Source: Pseudoalteromonas shioyasakiensis
Lineage (GTDB): Bacteria > Pseudomonadota > Gammaproteobacteria > Enterobacterales > Alteromonadaceae
Assembly (NCBI RefSeq): GCF_001550135.1
Contig: NZ_LRUE01000012.1
Location: 62,001 to 126,000 of the forward strand
DNA: 64,000 bases
Direction of reading: 5' to 3'
Numbering within the stretch: position 1 is the stretch's first letter; each line of letters begins with the position of its first letter. Positions 28,611-37,953 of this stretch are shown here, piece by piece. The position numbers were made by a program, and so were the translations under genes. The notes below the pieces were generated by a model. The model made no database searches. It saw nothing but the letters and a program-made list of their open reading frames with translations, and was not told where the DNA came from.

Positions 28611-28687
28611 GCTAGATTCTTGTTGGTGAATAGGGTATAGATATGGTTATCAATGCTCTAAAATTCAACAGTTATTAAGGGATTAGT

Positions 28688-29092
28688 ATGGAATCTACAA
28701 CGATCAGTGGTCAATTCACTGTAAAATTAAACCCAATTGGTGGCTATGCCACAGGTAAAGATGGCGTAAATTTAGGACGCATGTCGATTGATAAACAGTT
28801 TTCAGGTCCATTAGAGGCAACAAGCCAAGGCGAAATGCTCAGTGCCATGACTGCAACTCAGGGCAGTGCAGGTTATGTAGCGATTGAACAGGTTGTTGGT
28901 AGCTTAGAAGGTAAGCAAGGCAGTTTTGTACTACAACATTTTGGCACTATGGATAAGGGGACTGATCGATTGATTTTAGAAGTGGTGCCTGACTCTGGCG
29001 CAGGAGAGCTTGAAGGTCTTTCTGGTAAAATGGCAATTCGAATTGAATCGGGTATTCATCATTATGACTTTGAATACCAACTGATGGACTAA
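28688..29092 (+). CDS. DUF3224 protein, 134 aa
   Basis: A small cytoplasmic protein that matches the DUF3224 family by its pattern SIDKQFSGPLEATSQGEML, GSAGYVAIEQVVGSLEGKQGSF, VLQHFGTMDKG and VVPDSGAGELEGLSGKM. The fold is a small beta-barrel of the allene-oxide-cyclase type by family knowledge; its function is unknown. AAGGGA precedes the ATG. The next gene starts 1 base after its stop codon, so it heads a tight three-gene operon with a DUF4177 protein and a LysE exporter. Confidence 0.85.
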   Translation: MESTTISGQFTVKLNPIGGYATGKDGVNLGRMSIDKQFSGPLEATSQGEMLSAMTATQGSAGYVAIEQVVGSLEGKQGSFVLQHFGTMDKGTDRLILEVVPDSGAGELEGLSGKMAIRIESGIHHYDFEYQLMD

Positions 29093-29093
29093 C

Positions 29094-29273
29094 ATGCAAA
29101 AAGTAGTTGAGTTTAAAAAGAAGCGCTTTTTCGGCGGCATCGATATTGATGCATTAAATCAACGGGTGTTTGAATTAGGTCAAGCTGGCTGGCAAGTGAA
29201 AACAATCACCACTGCCACTGGTGTTTATGGTCAGATAACATCCGTTTTATTACTAATTGAGAATAACGAATAA
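29094..29273 (+). CDS. DUF4177-like small protein, 59 aa
   Basis: A short gene starting at ATG 29094, one base after the DUF3224 stop, and ending TAA 29271-29273 so that its last base starts the LysE ATG (TAATG). The protein has the DUF4177 layout: a charged N-terminal strand (VVEFKKKRFFGG), a helix (IDIDALNQRVFELGQAGWQV) with the conserved Gly-Trp, and a C-terminal hydrophobic strand (ITSVLLLIENNE). Overlaps and spacing show it is translated with its neighbours. Function unknown. It is under 60 residues and easily missed. Confidence 0.8.
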   Translation: MQKVVEFKKKRFFGGIDIDALNQRVFELGQAGWQVKTITTATGVYGQITSVLLLIENNE

Positions 29274-29890
29274 TGACACTAACTGAGTGGTTGAGTTTAG
29301 TTTTAATTTGCGTGATGGGGGCAATGTCGCCGGGGCCGAGTTTAGCAGTGGTTTTAAAACACAGTTTACATGGCGGTATGAAGAACGGCATGTTAGCGGC
29401 GTTGAGCCACGGTATTGGGGTTGGCTTTTATGCATGTGCCTCGTTACTAGGTTTAGGTGCGCTGATGACTCAGTTACCAACGCTTTATCAAGTGCTGGTC
29501 TATGGTGGTGCAGCCTATCTCGCATATTTGGGTATTCGTATTCTGTTAGCTAAACCCAGCTCGCAAACACTGAATGTTGAGCAGACTAAGCCGAGCCCTC
29601 GCAGCGCGCTGCAAGATGGCTTTGCTATTGCCTTTTTAAACCCAAAACTTGCGGTGTTCTTTTTAGCGTTGTTTTCGCAATTTATTGACCCTGAGAACCT
29701 GACTTTGCAAGTTGGTTTAATCATGTGTTTAACGGTATTTGTGCTTGATACAGGCTGGTATCTACTTGTTGCACTGTTAACCGAAATATCAAAAAAGCGT
29801 TTTGGTTTCACCAAGACAAATCCATGGCTCGAAAAATTGCTAGGGGTGATCTTTATTGCCTTAGCTGTTCGTGTCGTTATTACTCTATAA
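29273..29890 (+). CDS. LysE/RhtB family translocator
   Basis: An inner-membrane exporter of amino acids or related small molecules, 205 residues with about six hydrophobic segments. The family signature is visible: GAMSPGPSLAVVLKHSLHGG (about 17-36) and the second motif in LNPKLAVFFLALFSQFID. The ATG overlaps the stop of the small DUF4177 gene by 1 base. The substrate is not predictable; LysE, RhtB and homoserine-lactone-type exporters share these motifs. It is the last gene of the operon beginning at 28688. Confidence 0.9.
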   Translation: MTLTEWLSLVLICVMGAMSPGPSLAVVLKHSLHGGMKNGMLAALSHGIGVGFYACASLLGLGALMTQLPTLYQVLVYGGAAYLAYLGIRILLAKPSSQTLNVEQTKPSPRSALQDGFAIAFLNPKLAVFFLALFSQFIDPENLTLQVGLIMCLTVFVLDTGWYLLVALLTEISKKRFGFTKTNPWLEKLLGVIFIALAVRVVITL

Positions 29891-29961
29891 ATCCCTCTAT
29901 ATTGCGATTACATCACTAATAAAAAAGGGTTGTGATCGCTGCTCTCCCCAGCAACCTCCTA

Positions 29962-29990
29962 TTGCATACGTATTCATCACACAATATTTA
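29962..29990 (+). promoter_or_regulatory. Putative promoter and operator of the TonB receptor-pullulanase genes
   Basis: TGCATACGTATTCA at 29963-29976 is identical to the sequence in front of the GH97 gene (14356-14369). TTGCAT (29962-29967) and TATTTA (29985-29990) are 17 bases apart and can act as -35 and -10, so the operator covers the -35 in both places. It is 101 bases upstream of the receptor start. The near-palindrome fits a LacI-family regulator. Confidence 0.65.
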
Positions 29991-30077
29991 CCTTTTGGTT
30001 ACACTTTATTGGTTGTTTTTTGACAACAACAATAACCACAAATACAACACCTCCAACGACAACAGGGTGGAAATCCA

Positions 30078-32972
30078 ATGGGGAAATTCAAGCTAAGTGC
30101 GCTTATGCTGGCTTTAGTGGCAGCAAATAGTGCAATAGCGGCGACGGAAGAAGAACGCACATCAGCAAAGGAAATTGATCCTGAGCTAGAAGTAATCGAA
30201 GTGCGCGGCTTTAGTCGCAGCTTAATTCAATCATTAAATCAAAAACGCTTTAGCGACACTGTCTCTGAGCAACTATCAGCTGATGACTTAGGGGCATTAC
30301 CTGATGTGTCTATGGCAGATGCATTAACACGTCTACCGGGGATCTCGGCGGTACGTACCGGTGGCCAAGCTGCCGAAATCAACATTCGCGGTTTATCTGG
30401 TGGATTTGTTTTTTCGACATTAAATGGTCGAGAGCAAGTATCTACTAGTGGTAGTCGCAGTATTGAGTTTGACCAATACCCGTCTGAGTTAATCAGTTCC
30501 GCGGCGGTCTACAAGTCGCCAAAAGCATCACTTATTGAAGGGGGCGTCGCGGGTACAGTCGAGCTACAAACCGCCAGCCCATTGGATAACGACCAGCAAC
30601 ACAAATTTACTGCGAATGTGCGTGGTATGTATAACGACCGTGCTTCAGAGGTATTTGATGCCACGGAGTATGGCGACCGTATAAGCTTTTCTTACCAAGG
30701 TAAGTTTCTTGACGATACGCTAGGTGTCGCACTAGGTTACGCGCGCTTATTCCAACCAAGTGTGGCGACTCAGTTTATCGGTTTAGCATATAACGGTAAT
30801 AAAGACGTTGATGGGCTAGCAAATGATACCGATGGCCCTGCTGATAATCCTGCTAATGAATACATCAGTGAAGGGTTTGAGCTTCAGCACTTAGGTGGTG
30901 AAGAAACCCGTAATGGTTATTTAACCTCAATTGAATGGGTGCCAACCGATAACTTTAAACTAAAAGGTGATGCGTTTTTATCGCGTTTTGATAGCGAATC
31001 ATTTGCCCGTGGTTTTCGGGTTAAGTTTGGTGGTCCGTCTGCGGTGTATGCTAACCCAGTGCTTGACGGTAATGCGGTGATTGGTGGTGCAATTAACCGC
31101 ACATCAAATAGCTTTACCCGTGTTGAAATCGTTAATGATGATAACCAAGACTTTGATGAAGTAGACAGCTATGGCATTAATGCCGATTGGCAAGTTACTG
31201 AGCGTTTAAACGTCAATGCTGACGTGTCGCTTTCACGTGCTAAGAGTAATTTTCGTAATGGTTTACTTTGGGCATTGGTAGCAGAAGATGCCACTGTTGA
31301 GAACCCTGTGTTCGATACCAATGTATCGCTTAACTATCAATTGAACGGCTTAAACTTGCCTGATGTAGGTTTTAACCAAGCCGACGCATTTAGCGATATT
31401 GACCGAGTTATGGTCAGTAAATACGGTATTTACCCGTATGAAAATGAAGATGAAGTAAAAGCATTTCGACTCGATTTTAAGTATGAGTTAGAGAATAACT
31501 GGTTTAGCTCCATTGAATTTGGCGCGCGTTATTCAGACCGTGAGTACAGCAATAATCGCTCTGTATTTGAATACGGTAACGATGGTGCATTTTCTTCGAC
31601 TCAACCACCGCTTCGTCTTACCGATGACATGACTACAGTAGTCGATTGGCAAGGCGAGTTTAGTTATTTCCCATCATACCTAGCGATCGATTTAGATAAA
31701 GCACTCAACGCGTGGTTCCCAAGTGGTATTCCGCAGCCAGTACAGACCTGGGGTAACGCCGATGGTGTTGTGGATTTAGATGGTGATGGTGAGCCAGATG
31801 CGCAAGGCTATACCACTAACTACTCATGGACCATGTTACAAAGTGGCTCAGTGTATGAAGAAGTAGTGTCAGCCTATCTTATGCTTAACATTGATACTGA
31901 AATTGGCACTCTACCCGTTACAGGTAATATTGGTATTCGCCGAGTAGATACCGATCAGTCAGCGACTGTACTCGAAAACGTCGGTGGCGATCCGCAGCTC
32001 GGAGCGCAGTATATTGTCGATGACAATGGCATTGTTAACGACCTATATGCACCAAGCGTGTTAGGCATTAAATACACTGACTACCTGCCTTCATTAAACC
32101 TCAACTTTAAAGTGAGTGATGCAACACAAATTCGTTTTGCTGCGGCAAAAGTGATGGCGCGCGCTCCGATTAACCGTTTAGCGGGTGATGCCAGTGCATC
32201 GGTTAACAATGACGGCGAAATTAACGGTTCAAGTACTAATAACCCATTCTTAAAACCTTTCTATGCTGATCAATACGATATCTCGTACGAGCAATACTTT
32301 GAAGACACCGATGGTGCACTGGTTGTTGCTGCGTTTTATAAGAATATCGACTCATTCATAGATACGGTAGCCATAGAGAACTTTGACTTTAAGGGTAATG
32401 GTTTTAACGTACCAGAATACATTGTTGACCCTGTCAGTGGTGAGCAAATCGAAACTACAAATGGGGTGTACACCACTGCGGTTAATAATGCTAAAGGCGG
32501 TTATATTCGTGGTATTGAACTTGCCTATACGCAAGTTTTCTCTTTCTTACCCTCGCCGTTTGAAGGTTTAGGCATTAACGCCAGTTACTCGTATACCGAG
32601 AGTGAGGTGCAATCTATTACCGATTTAGGTGGTGATTCTGTGTCGCAAGACTTGCCTGGCCTTTCAAACAATGTCTTTAACGGCACACTTTTTTACAGCT
32701 ATGAAAACTTTGAAACACGTTTGAATGTGCGTTATCGCGATGATTTCGTTTCAGAGCAAGTTGCTGTCAATGAGCAAGTGGTGAATTTTGATGCGGAAAC
32801 GGTTGTCGATTTCCAAACGTCGTATCAGTTCACAGATTCATTCGGCATGTTATTACAAGTGAATAACTTAACCGATGAACCAACACAAAGCTACTTTGGA
32901 ACAACCAGTAAAACAGGCACCACGCAATTTTTTGGTCGTCAGTTTTATCTAGGTTTTACCTATAACCATTGA
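30078..32972 (+). CDS. TonB-dependent receptor, probable maltodextrin uptake
   Basis: A 964-residue outer-membrane receptor. The signal peptide (1-22) ends in AIAA. The plug domain (about 35-160) has the sequence pattern of the proteobacterial carbohydrate-type TonB receptors (LPDVSMADALTRLPGISAV, NIRGLSGGFVFSTLNGRE, SPKASLIEGGVAGTVEL). A 22-strand-type barrel follows. The last residues are GFTYNH, so the usual terminal Phe is absent. Substrate is inferred from the neighbour 22 bases downstream (pullulanase) and from the operator shared with GH97: oligosaccharides released from starch or glycogen. GGTGGA about 7 bases upstream supports the start. Confidence 0.9.
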   Translation: MGKFKLSALMLALVAANSAIAATEEERTSAKEIDPELEVIEVRGFSRSLIQSLNQKRFSDTVSEQLSADDLGALPDVSMADALTRLPGISAVRTGGQAAEINIRGLSGGFVFSTLNGREQVSTSGSRSIEFDQYPSELISSAAVYKSPKASLIEGGVAGTVELQTASPLDNDQQHKFTANVRGMYNDRASEVFDATEYGDRISFSYQGKFLDDTLGVALGYARLFQPSVATQFIGLAYNGNKDVDGLANDTDGPADNPANEYISEGFELQHLGGEETRNGYLTSIEWVPTDNFKLKGDAFLSRFDSESFARGFRVKFGGPSAVYANPVLDGNAVIGGAINRTSNSFTRVEIVNDDNQDFDEVDSYGINADWQVTERLNVNADVSLSRAKSNFRNGLLWALVAEDATVENPVFDTNVSLNYQLNGLNLPDVGFNQADAFSDIDRVMVSKYGIYPYENEDEVKAFRLDFKYELENNWFSSIEFGARYSDREYSNNRSVFEYGNDGAFSSTQPPLRLTDDMTTVVDWQGEFSYFPSYLAIDLDKALNAWFPSGIPQPVQTWGNADGVVDLDGDGEPDAQGYTTNYSWTMLQSGSVYEEVVSAYLMLNIDTEIGTLPVTGNIGIRRVDTDQSATVLENVGGDPQLGAQYIVDDNGIVNDLYAPSVLGIKYTDYLPSLNLNFKVSDATQIRFAAAKVMARAPINRLAGDASASVNNDGEINGSSTNNPFLKPFYADQYDISYEQYFEDTDGALVVAAFYKNIDSFIDTVAIENFDFKGNGFNVPEYIVDPVSGEQIETTNGVYTTAVNNAKGGYIRGIELAYTQVFSFLPSPFEGLGINASYSYTESEVQSITDLGGDSVSQDLPGLSNNVFNGTLFYSYENFETRLNVRYRDDFVSEQVAVNEQVVNFDAETVVDFQTSYQFTDSFGMLLQVNNLTDEPTQSYFGTTSKTGTTQFFGRQFYLGFTYNH

Positions 32973-32994
32973 TCAGTAAGCTGGAGATAATAAT

Positions 32995-35900
32995 ATGAAA
33001 ATAATAGCTAATTTTAGCCGCTTACTGATTGCATGTAGCATTGTAATGCTAACTGCATGTGGTGGTGGCGCTAGTAACGATATAGATTCTGGGCAAGTTT
33101 TATTGACCTGTAGTGTCCCGCAAATCCCTAATGAAGCGGGGACTGAGTGTGTTGATCCGCCACCGATTAGTTGTCCGGCACCAACGGTACCCGATGAGAA
33201 TAATGAAAGCTGCGTAGTAGGCGCTGATCCCACTTTGCCTGATCCTGTGGTTTTCCCTGCAGATGACGAAGCCATCTTATTCTATAACCGCACCAGTGAT
33301 GATGCCTACGAAGGCTATCGATTACACTCATGGAATAATGATGACTGCGATGCGTACGCAGCGCCGTTTGATGCCACTGATTGGGCCAATGGGCATGAAT
33401 ACGATGGTATTGATCCTAACTATGGCGCGTACTGGATTGTAAAATTAAAAGAAGGTTACAACGAGTGTGCTAACTTCATTGTGCATATTGGTACCGAAGG
33501 GTCTGGCAAAGCGTTTGGTGATGTTGATTTAAAAATGCCATTGATGCAGGACGATGAAAAGTTCCAACGTATGAACTTTACCATTCATGGTGAACCATCA
33601 GTATTTGAATATCCAATTGTTAGCTTAGGTGAGCGCCCGGTGAGTATTTCTGGTGCTTCAGCGCATTGGATAGATTTATCAACTGTGATTTACCAGCCAA
33701 GTAATGAGCTGACAAGCATCATTAAATTACACTCATCAAACAGTGCAGATTTAGCTGTCGATGAAGATACTGGTGAGTTAAATGGTCAAGTGGTTGAGCT
33801 TACATCGACATCTTTGAGCGATGAACAAATCGCTAAAGTACCGCACCTTGCTGGATGGAATGCATACCAAGGTAACTGGGATGCAGCCGCTGCAAAAGAG
33901 CTTATTAAACAACAACTGGTTGTGGCAGGCTATGATGCTGATGGCAAGCTAACAGAAGCCACTTATGTGCAAACAGCTAAAGCCCTCGATGACTTATACA
34001 CCAGTGGCGAAAGTGATGCTAATGAAGCACAACTAGGTGTGCATTACGCCAATAATGGCATTGATGTGTCGGTATGGGCTCCAACGGCAAGCAATATGAA
34101 ATTAGCGCTGTATGATGCTGATAAAACAGAGCTTGAACAACTTGCTATGACCTTTGATAGCACAACGGGTATTTGGTCTAGCAATGTCGATATCAGTCAC
34201 GATCGCCATTACTACCGCTTTATGTTTGATGTTTATCATCCTACGACTAAGCAAATTGAAAGCTTATGGAGCACAGATCCTTATTCATTAAACGTTTCAA
34301 CCAATGGTCTATATAGCCAACTGATCAACCTTGATGATGAAGATACTAAACCAACCGGCTGGGATGAGCGTATGGTGCCAACGGTTGATTACCCTGAGCA
34401 AGCGGTCATTTACGAAGGTCATGTGCGTGATTTTAGTGTACGTGATGAAACCGTCAGTGAAGCAAACCGTGGTAAGTATCTTGCGTTTACTGAGCTTGAT
34501 AGCGCACCAATGCAACATCTCAAAAAGCTGGCAGATAATGGCTTAACACATTTCCATTTACTACCACTGACAGATATTGGCACCATTGATGAAGATGCCA
34601 GTCAGCGTGTTGATATTACTGCAACCTTAGGTGATTTATGTAGCCGCATTGACGATGATGCCGATGCATGTAAAACCGAAGATAAGAGCGCTTTAATTGT
34701 TGATTTAATGGCGTCTTACCTACCTGGCTCTGATGATGCTCAAGCACTTGCTAATGCAATGCGTGGTGTTGATAGCTTTAACTGGGGTTATGATCCGCAT
34801 CATTTTATTGCGCCTGAAGGCTCTTACGCTTCATCGCCTGAAGGTATTGCACGAGTCAAAGAAACGCGTGCGATGATCCAGTCTTTACAAGAAATTGGTT
34901 TACGTGTCGTGCTTGATGTTGTTTACAACCACACGACCTCATCAGGTGTTTGGGATAAATCAGTCTTCGATAAACTGGTACCAGGTTATTACCACAGATA
35001 TAACGAAACATCAGGCGATATTGAGCGCTCAACCTGTTGTGAAAATACAGCAACAGAACATGTCATGATGGATAAGTTTGTTGCTGATTCTATGGTAATT
35101 CTAGCCCGTGACTTTGGTTACGATAGCTTCCGCTTTGATGTGATGGGGCATATGCCAAAAGCGTCAATTATGACCGCGCTTAGTGCAGTGCAAGCGGTTG
35201 ACCCAGATACTTACTTCTACGGTGAAGGGTGGAACTTTGGTGAAGTCGCAGATAACCGTTTATTTGTGCAAGCTAAACAAATGGATATGGCTGGCACTGA
35301 AGTAGGCACCTTTAATGACCGTATACGTGAGGCAATTCGCGGTGGTGCATTCTTTAGCAATAATGCCACAGATGGCAATTTATCTGAGCAAGATACGTTG
35401 CGTTTATCACTGGCAGGTAACTTACAAAACTACATTCTTAAAGACTTTAAAGGTAATTCAGCAAAAGGCAGTAGCTTTAGTTGGAGTGGTCAGCCTGCGG
35501 CTTATGCACTCGATCCGGCTGACAGCATTAACTATGTCTCTAAGCATGATAACGAAACATTGTGGGATCAGCTGCAATATAAACATGGCACTAACTTAAG
35601 TATTGAAGAGCGTGTGCGTGTTCACAATATGGCTTTAGCTATGCCGCTGATGAGCCAAGGTATTCCATTTATGCAAATGGGTGCTGATCTGCTGCGTTCT
35701 AAATCAATGGATCGTAACAGCTATGATTCTGGTGATTGGTTTAACTTTGTTGATTTCAGTAAAGAAACCAACAACTGGAATGTAGGTTTACCGCCTGCGC
35801 AAGATAACCAAGCGAAGTGGGGCGAAATTGCACCTATTTCGGCAAATACGAATGCGCAAGCGATGGCTAGCGACATTGAATACGCAAGTAATGTATTTAC

Positions 35901-37311
35901 TGAGTTCTTAGCAATTCGTAGTGCCAGCCCATTATTTAGTTTAACCACAGAGCAAGACATCTTAGACCGCGTTGGCTTCCACAATATTGGTAAGCGTCAA
36001 CAGCAAGGCTTAGTCGTGATGAGTATCGATGATGGTGTTGGTTTGACTGATCTAGATAGCCAATACGATGCCATTGTCGTGGTGATGAACGGCACTGAGC
36101 AAAGCTTATCGCATACGGTATCAACGGCTGCGGGTTTTGAGCTTCACCCTGTTTTAAAAGCGAGTGTTGACTCAAGTATGTCCGCAGCAAGCTTTATGGC
36201 TGGTGAAGGCGAAGGTACCTTTAATGTTCCGCCATATACTGTTGCTGTGTTTGTGAAACCACAAGGTGATGCACAAGGTGAAGGCTTAAGTGCCGATGCG
36301 ACTGTGGGTGCGCCAGATATTGTGCCATTTGGTAGCACAACAGTTTATGTTCGTGGCTCGTTAAATGACTGGGGTACGACAAATAGCTTTGAATATGTAG
36401 GTAATGGCGAGTACAAAATTGCCATTCCTCTAACAGCAGGTAGCTATGAATTTAAAGTGGCTTCTGAAGATTGGTCTACCGTTGATTTTGGTGCGCTTTC
36501 TGCCGATGTTGCTGAAGTGCTCGAAGGTGAAGATGAGCCGCTAACACGCAGTGGCGCCAATATGACCTTTACGGCGGCAATGGATGCTGTTTATGTGTTC
36601 TCATTCGATGCCACAGACACCGATAACCCAGTACTTAAGGTTTATAATGAAGAGCCATTTGTTGGTACGCCAATTTATGTACGCGGTAGCTTAAACGATT
36701 GGGGTACCAGTGACGAGTTAATGTATCAAGGTAAAGGTGTTTATACCTTCACTAAACAGTTAACTGCGGGTAGCTATGAGTTCAAAGTGGCCTCTGAAGA
36801 TTGGAACACGGTGGATTATGGCTCAGGTGAAAGTAGTGCAGCGGTTACAGTGGGTACTGAAAAACTACTTGCGGTAAAAGGCGCAAACATGACAATGGAT
36901 ATTGCAAGCGATGGTCAATATCAGTTTGTGTTTGATGCCAGTAACCTTGAAGAGCCACTTATGACTGTATTCAATGCAGAAATGTTTGGCGCAACTCAGG
37001 TTTACTTACGCGGTAGCGTTAATGGCTGGGGCACAGATAACCCACTGATTTATGCTGGTGATGCGATGTACAGTACCACCATGACATTAGAAGCAGGTGA
37101 CTATGAGTTCAAAGTCGCTTCTGAAGATTGGAGTACCGTAGATTATGGCGGCAGTGGTGATGCCCCTGTTGCAGTGCTTGGCGAAGCCGCTTTACTAGAA
37201 GCCGTTGGTGCCAATATCGCCCTGAGTATTGCAGCTGCTGGCGATTATCGTTTTACAGTGCAAGGACCTGATCTGAGTAAACTAACAGTGACGGTTGAAG
37301 CAGTGGAGTAG
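32995..37311 (+). CDS. Pullulanase-type alpha-1,6-glucosidase, lipoprotein, 1438 aa
   Basis: A large surface-type lipoprotein that should debranch starch, glycogen or pullulan. The lipobox is LTAC (Cys at about 22). A pullulanase-associated carbohydrate-binding domain is at about 95-200 (ILFYNRTSDDAYEGYRLH), and a second beta-domain and a CBM48-type domain are at about 200-460. The GH13 barrel spans about 470-1010, with DVVYNHTT, nucleophile Asp715 (FRFDVMG), acid/base Glu744 (YGEGWNFGE) and Asp852 (KHDNETLWD). Three similar starch-binding-like modules end the protein (1115, 1225, 1334 onward). It lies 22 bases after the TonB receptor and is followed by a terminator. Confidence 0.9.
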   Translation: MKIIANFSRLLIACSIVMLTACGGGASNDIDSGQVLLTCSVPQIPNEAGTECVDPPPISCPAPTVPDENNESCVVGADPTLPDPVVFPADDEAILFYNRTSDDAYEGYRLHSWNNDDCDAYAAPFDATDWANGHEYDGIDPNYGAYWIVKLKEGYNECANFIVHIGTEGSGKAFGDVDLKMPLMQDDEKFQRMNFTIHGEPSVFEYPIVSLGERPVSISGASAHWIDLSTVIYQPSNELTSIIKLHSSNSADLAVDEDTGELNGQVVELTSTSLSDEQIAKVPHLAGWNAYQGNWDAAAAKELIKQQLVVAGYDADGKLTEATYVQTAKALDDLYTSGESDANEAQLGVHYANNGIDVSVWAPTASNMKLALYDADKTELEQLAMTFDSTTGIWSSNVDISHDRHYYRFMFDVYHPTTKQIESLWSTDPYSLNVSTNGLYSQLINLDDEDTKPTGWDERMVPTVDYPEQAVIYEGHVRDFSVRDETVSEANRGKYLAFTELDSAPMQHLKKLADNGLTHFHLLPLTDIGTIDEDASQRVDITATLGDLCSRIDDDADACKTEDKSALIVDLMASYLPGSDDAQALANAMRGVDSFNWGYDPHHFIAPEGSYASSPEGIARVKETRAMIQSLQEIGLRVVLDVVYNHTTSSGVWDKSVFDKLVPGYYHRYNETSGDIERSTCCENTATEHVMMDKFVADSMVILARDFGYDSFRFDVMGHMPKASIMTALSAVQAVDPDTYFYGEGWNFGEVADNRLFVQAKQMDMAGTEVGTFNDRIREAIRGGAFFSNNATDGNLSEQDTLRLSLAGNLQNYILKDFKGNSAKGSSFSWSGQPAAYALDPADSINYVSKHDNETLWDQLQYKHGTNLSIEERVRVHNMALAMPLMSQGIPFMQMGADLLRSKSMDRNSYDSGDWFNFVDFSKETNNWNVGLPPAQDNQAKWGEIAPISANTNAQAMASDIEYASNVFTEFLAIRSASPLFSLTTEQDILDRVGFHNIGKRQQQGLVVMSIDDGVGLTDLDSQYDAIVVVMNGTEQSLSHTVSTAAGFELHPVLKASVDSSMSAASFMAGEGEGTFNVPPYTVAVFVKPQGDAQGEGLSADATVGAPDIVPFGSTTVYVRGSLNDWGTTNSFEYVGNGEYKIAIPLTAGSYEFKVASEDWSTVDFGALSADVAEVLEGEDEPLTRSGANMTFTAAMDAVYVFSFDATDTDNPVLKVYNEEPFVGTPIYVRGSLNDWGTSDELMYQGKGVYTFTKQLTAGSYEFKVASEDWNTVDYGSGESSAAVTVGTEKLLAVKGANMTMDIASDGQYQFVFDASNLEEPLMTVFNAEMFGATQVYLRGSVNGWGTDNPLIYAGDAMYSTTMTLEAGDYEFKVASEDWSTVDYGGSGDAPVAVLGEAALLEAVGANIALSIAAAGDYRFTVQGPDLSKLTVTVEAVE
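36337..37308 (+). repeat. Three C-terminal repeats of about 110 residues in the pullulanase
   Basis: Each module starts with a VYVRGSLNDWG-like strand at codons beginning 36337, 36667 and 36994 and contains the same FKVASEDW segment. The spacing is 110 and 109 residues. The layout resembles small starch-binding beta-sandwich domains. The DNA is also clearly similar between copies, so they arose by tandem duplication. Confidence 0.85.
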
Positions 37312-37330
37312 CTTTCCCTGCAGTACCCTT

Positions 37331-37357
37331 AAGCCGGGCTTTTGCTCGGCTTTTTTT
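37331..37357 (+). terminator. Terminator of the receptor-pullulanase operon
   Basis: AAGCCGGGC (37331-37339) pairs with GCTCGGCTT (37344-37352), with one G-T pair, and is followed by seven T residues in all. It is about 20 bases after the pullulanase stop. Confidence 0.9.
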
Positions 37358-37410
37358 GTATTTAATGAAAAGTTTGTATATTGTCATAACTACTTATCAA
37401 GGAGCCTATG

Positions 37411-37953
37411 ATGACAGAAACCAGTTTATTGAGTGCCAGCTTTGATCAAAAAGTAAAACAGTATTGGTTATTACTGGGTATTTTTACCTGTGTGATTAGT
37501 ATGGTAGGTATCCCTTTTATTCCCATTGTTGCGTTAATAATCTGGCTGGTGGCAGGGCGTATTTTAGCGGCGATGTCAGCCACGTTGCTAACGCGTAAGT
37601 TAGTGGTAAAACGCGGTGTATTCTTTAAAGAAGAAAAATCGGTCCCACTTGAAAAAATAACCGATGTGGCACTTAGCCAAGGTCCTTTAATGCGTCAATT
37701 TGGCCTTTATCGACTGAGTTTTGAAACGGCAGGTCAATCAGGACAAGGTGCATTGGTATCATTGCTCGGAGTGGTTGATGCTGAGAAGTTTCGTGAAGCA
37801 ATCTTAAAACAAAAAGATCAAATGACTCAAAGCAGCAATACTAAAGCTGAGCATCAACCCGAAGATACTCAGTTAGAACTGCTGCGCTCACTTACTTATA
37901 GCGTAAAAAACATTGAGCAAATGTTAGTTACGCTATTAGATGAAAAGCGTTAA
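37411..37953 (+). CDS. PH-domain (bPH2/DUF304-type) membrane protein
   Basis: A 180-residue membrane protein of the YdbT/YdbS-like type. Two hydrophobic helices (about 20-60) are followed by a bacterial PH-like domain with LVVKRGVFFKEEKSVPLEKI and the strand KITDVALSQGPLMRQFGLYRL. AGGAG lies 6 bases before ATG 37411; the adjacent in-frame ATG at 37408 is only 3 bases away from it, so 37411 is preferred. The C-terminal 50 residues are polar and possibly helical. Function unknown. Its stop codon is shared in part with the opposite phoD gene (TTAA). Confidence 0.75.
   Translation: MTETSLLSASFDQKVKQYWLLLGIFTCVISMVGIPFIPIVALIIWLVAGRILAAMSATLLTRKLVVKRGVFFKEEKSVPLEKITDVALSQGPLMRQFGLYRLSFETAGQSGQGALVSLLGVVDAEKFREAILKQKDQMTQSSNTKAEHQPEDTQLELLRSLTYSVKNIEQMLVTLLDEKR

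Noticed and set aside
29898..29938. Possible terminator after the LysE gene (GCGAT...ATCGC with ATCAC/GTGAT)
   Set aside because: The stem is interrupted and no T-run follows; I could not support it as a terminator.
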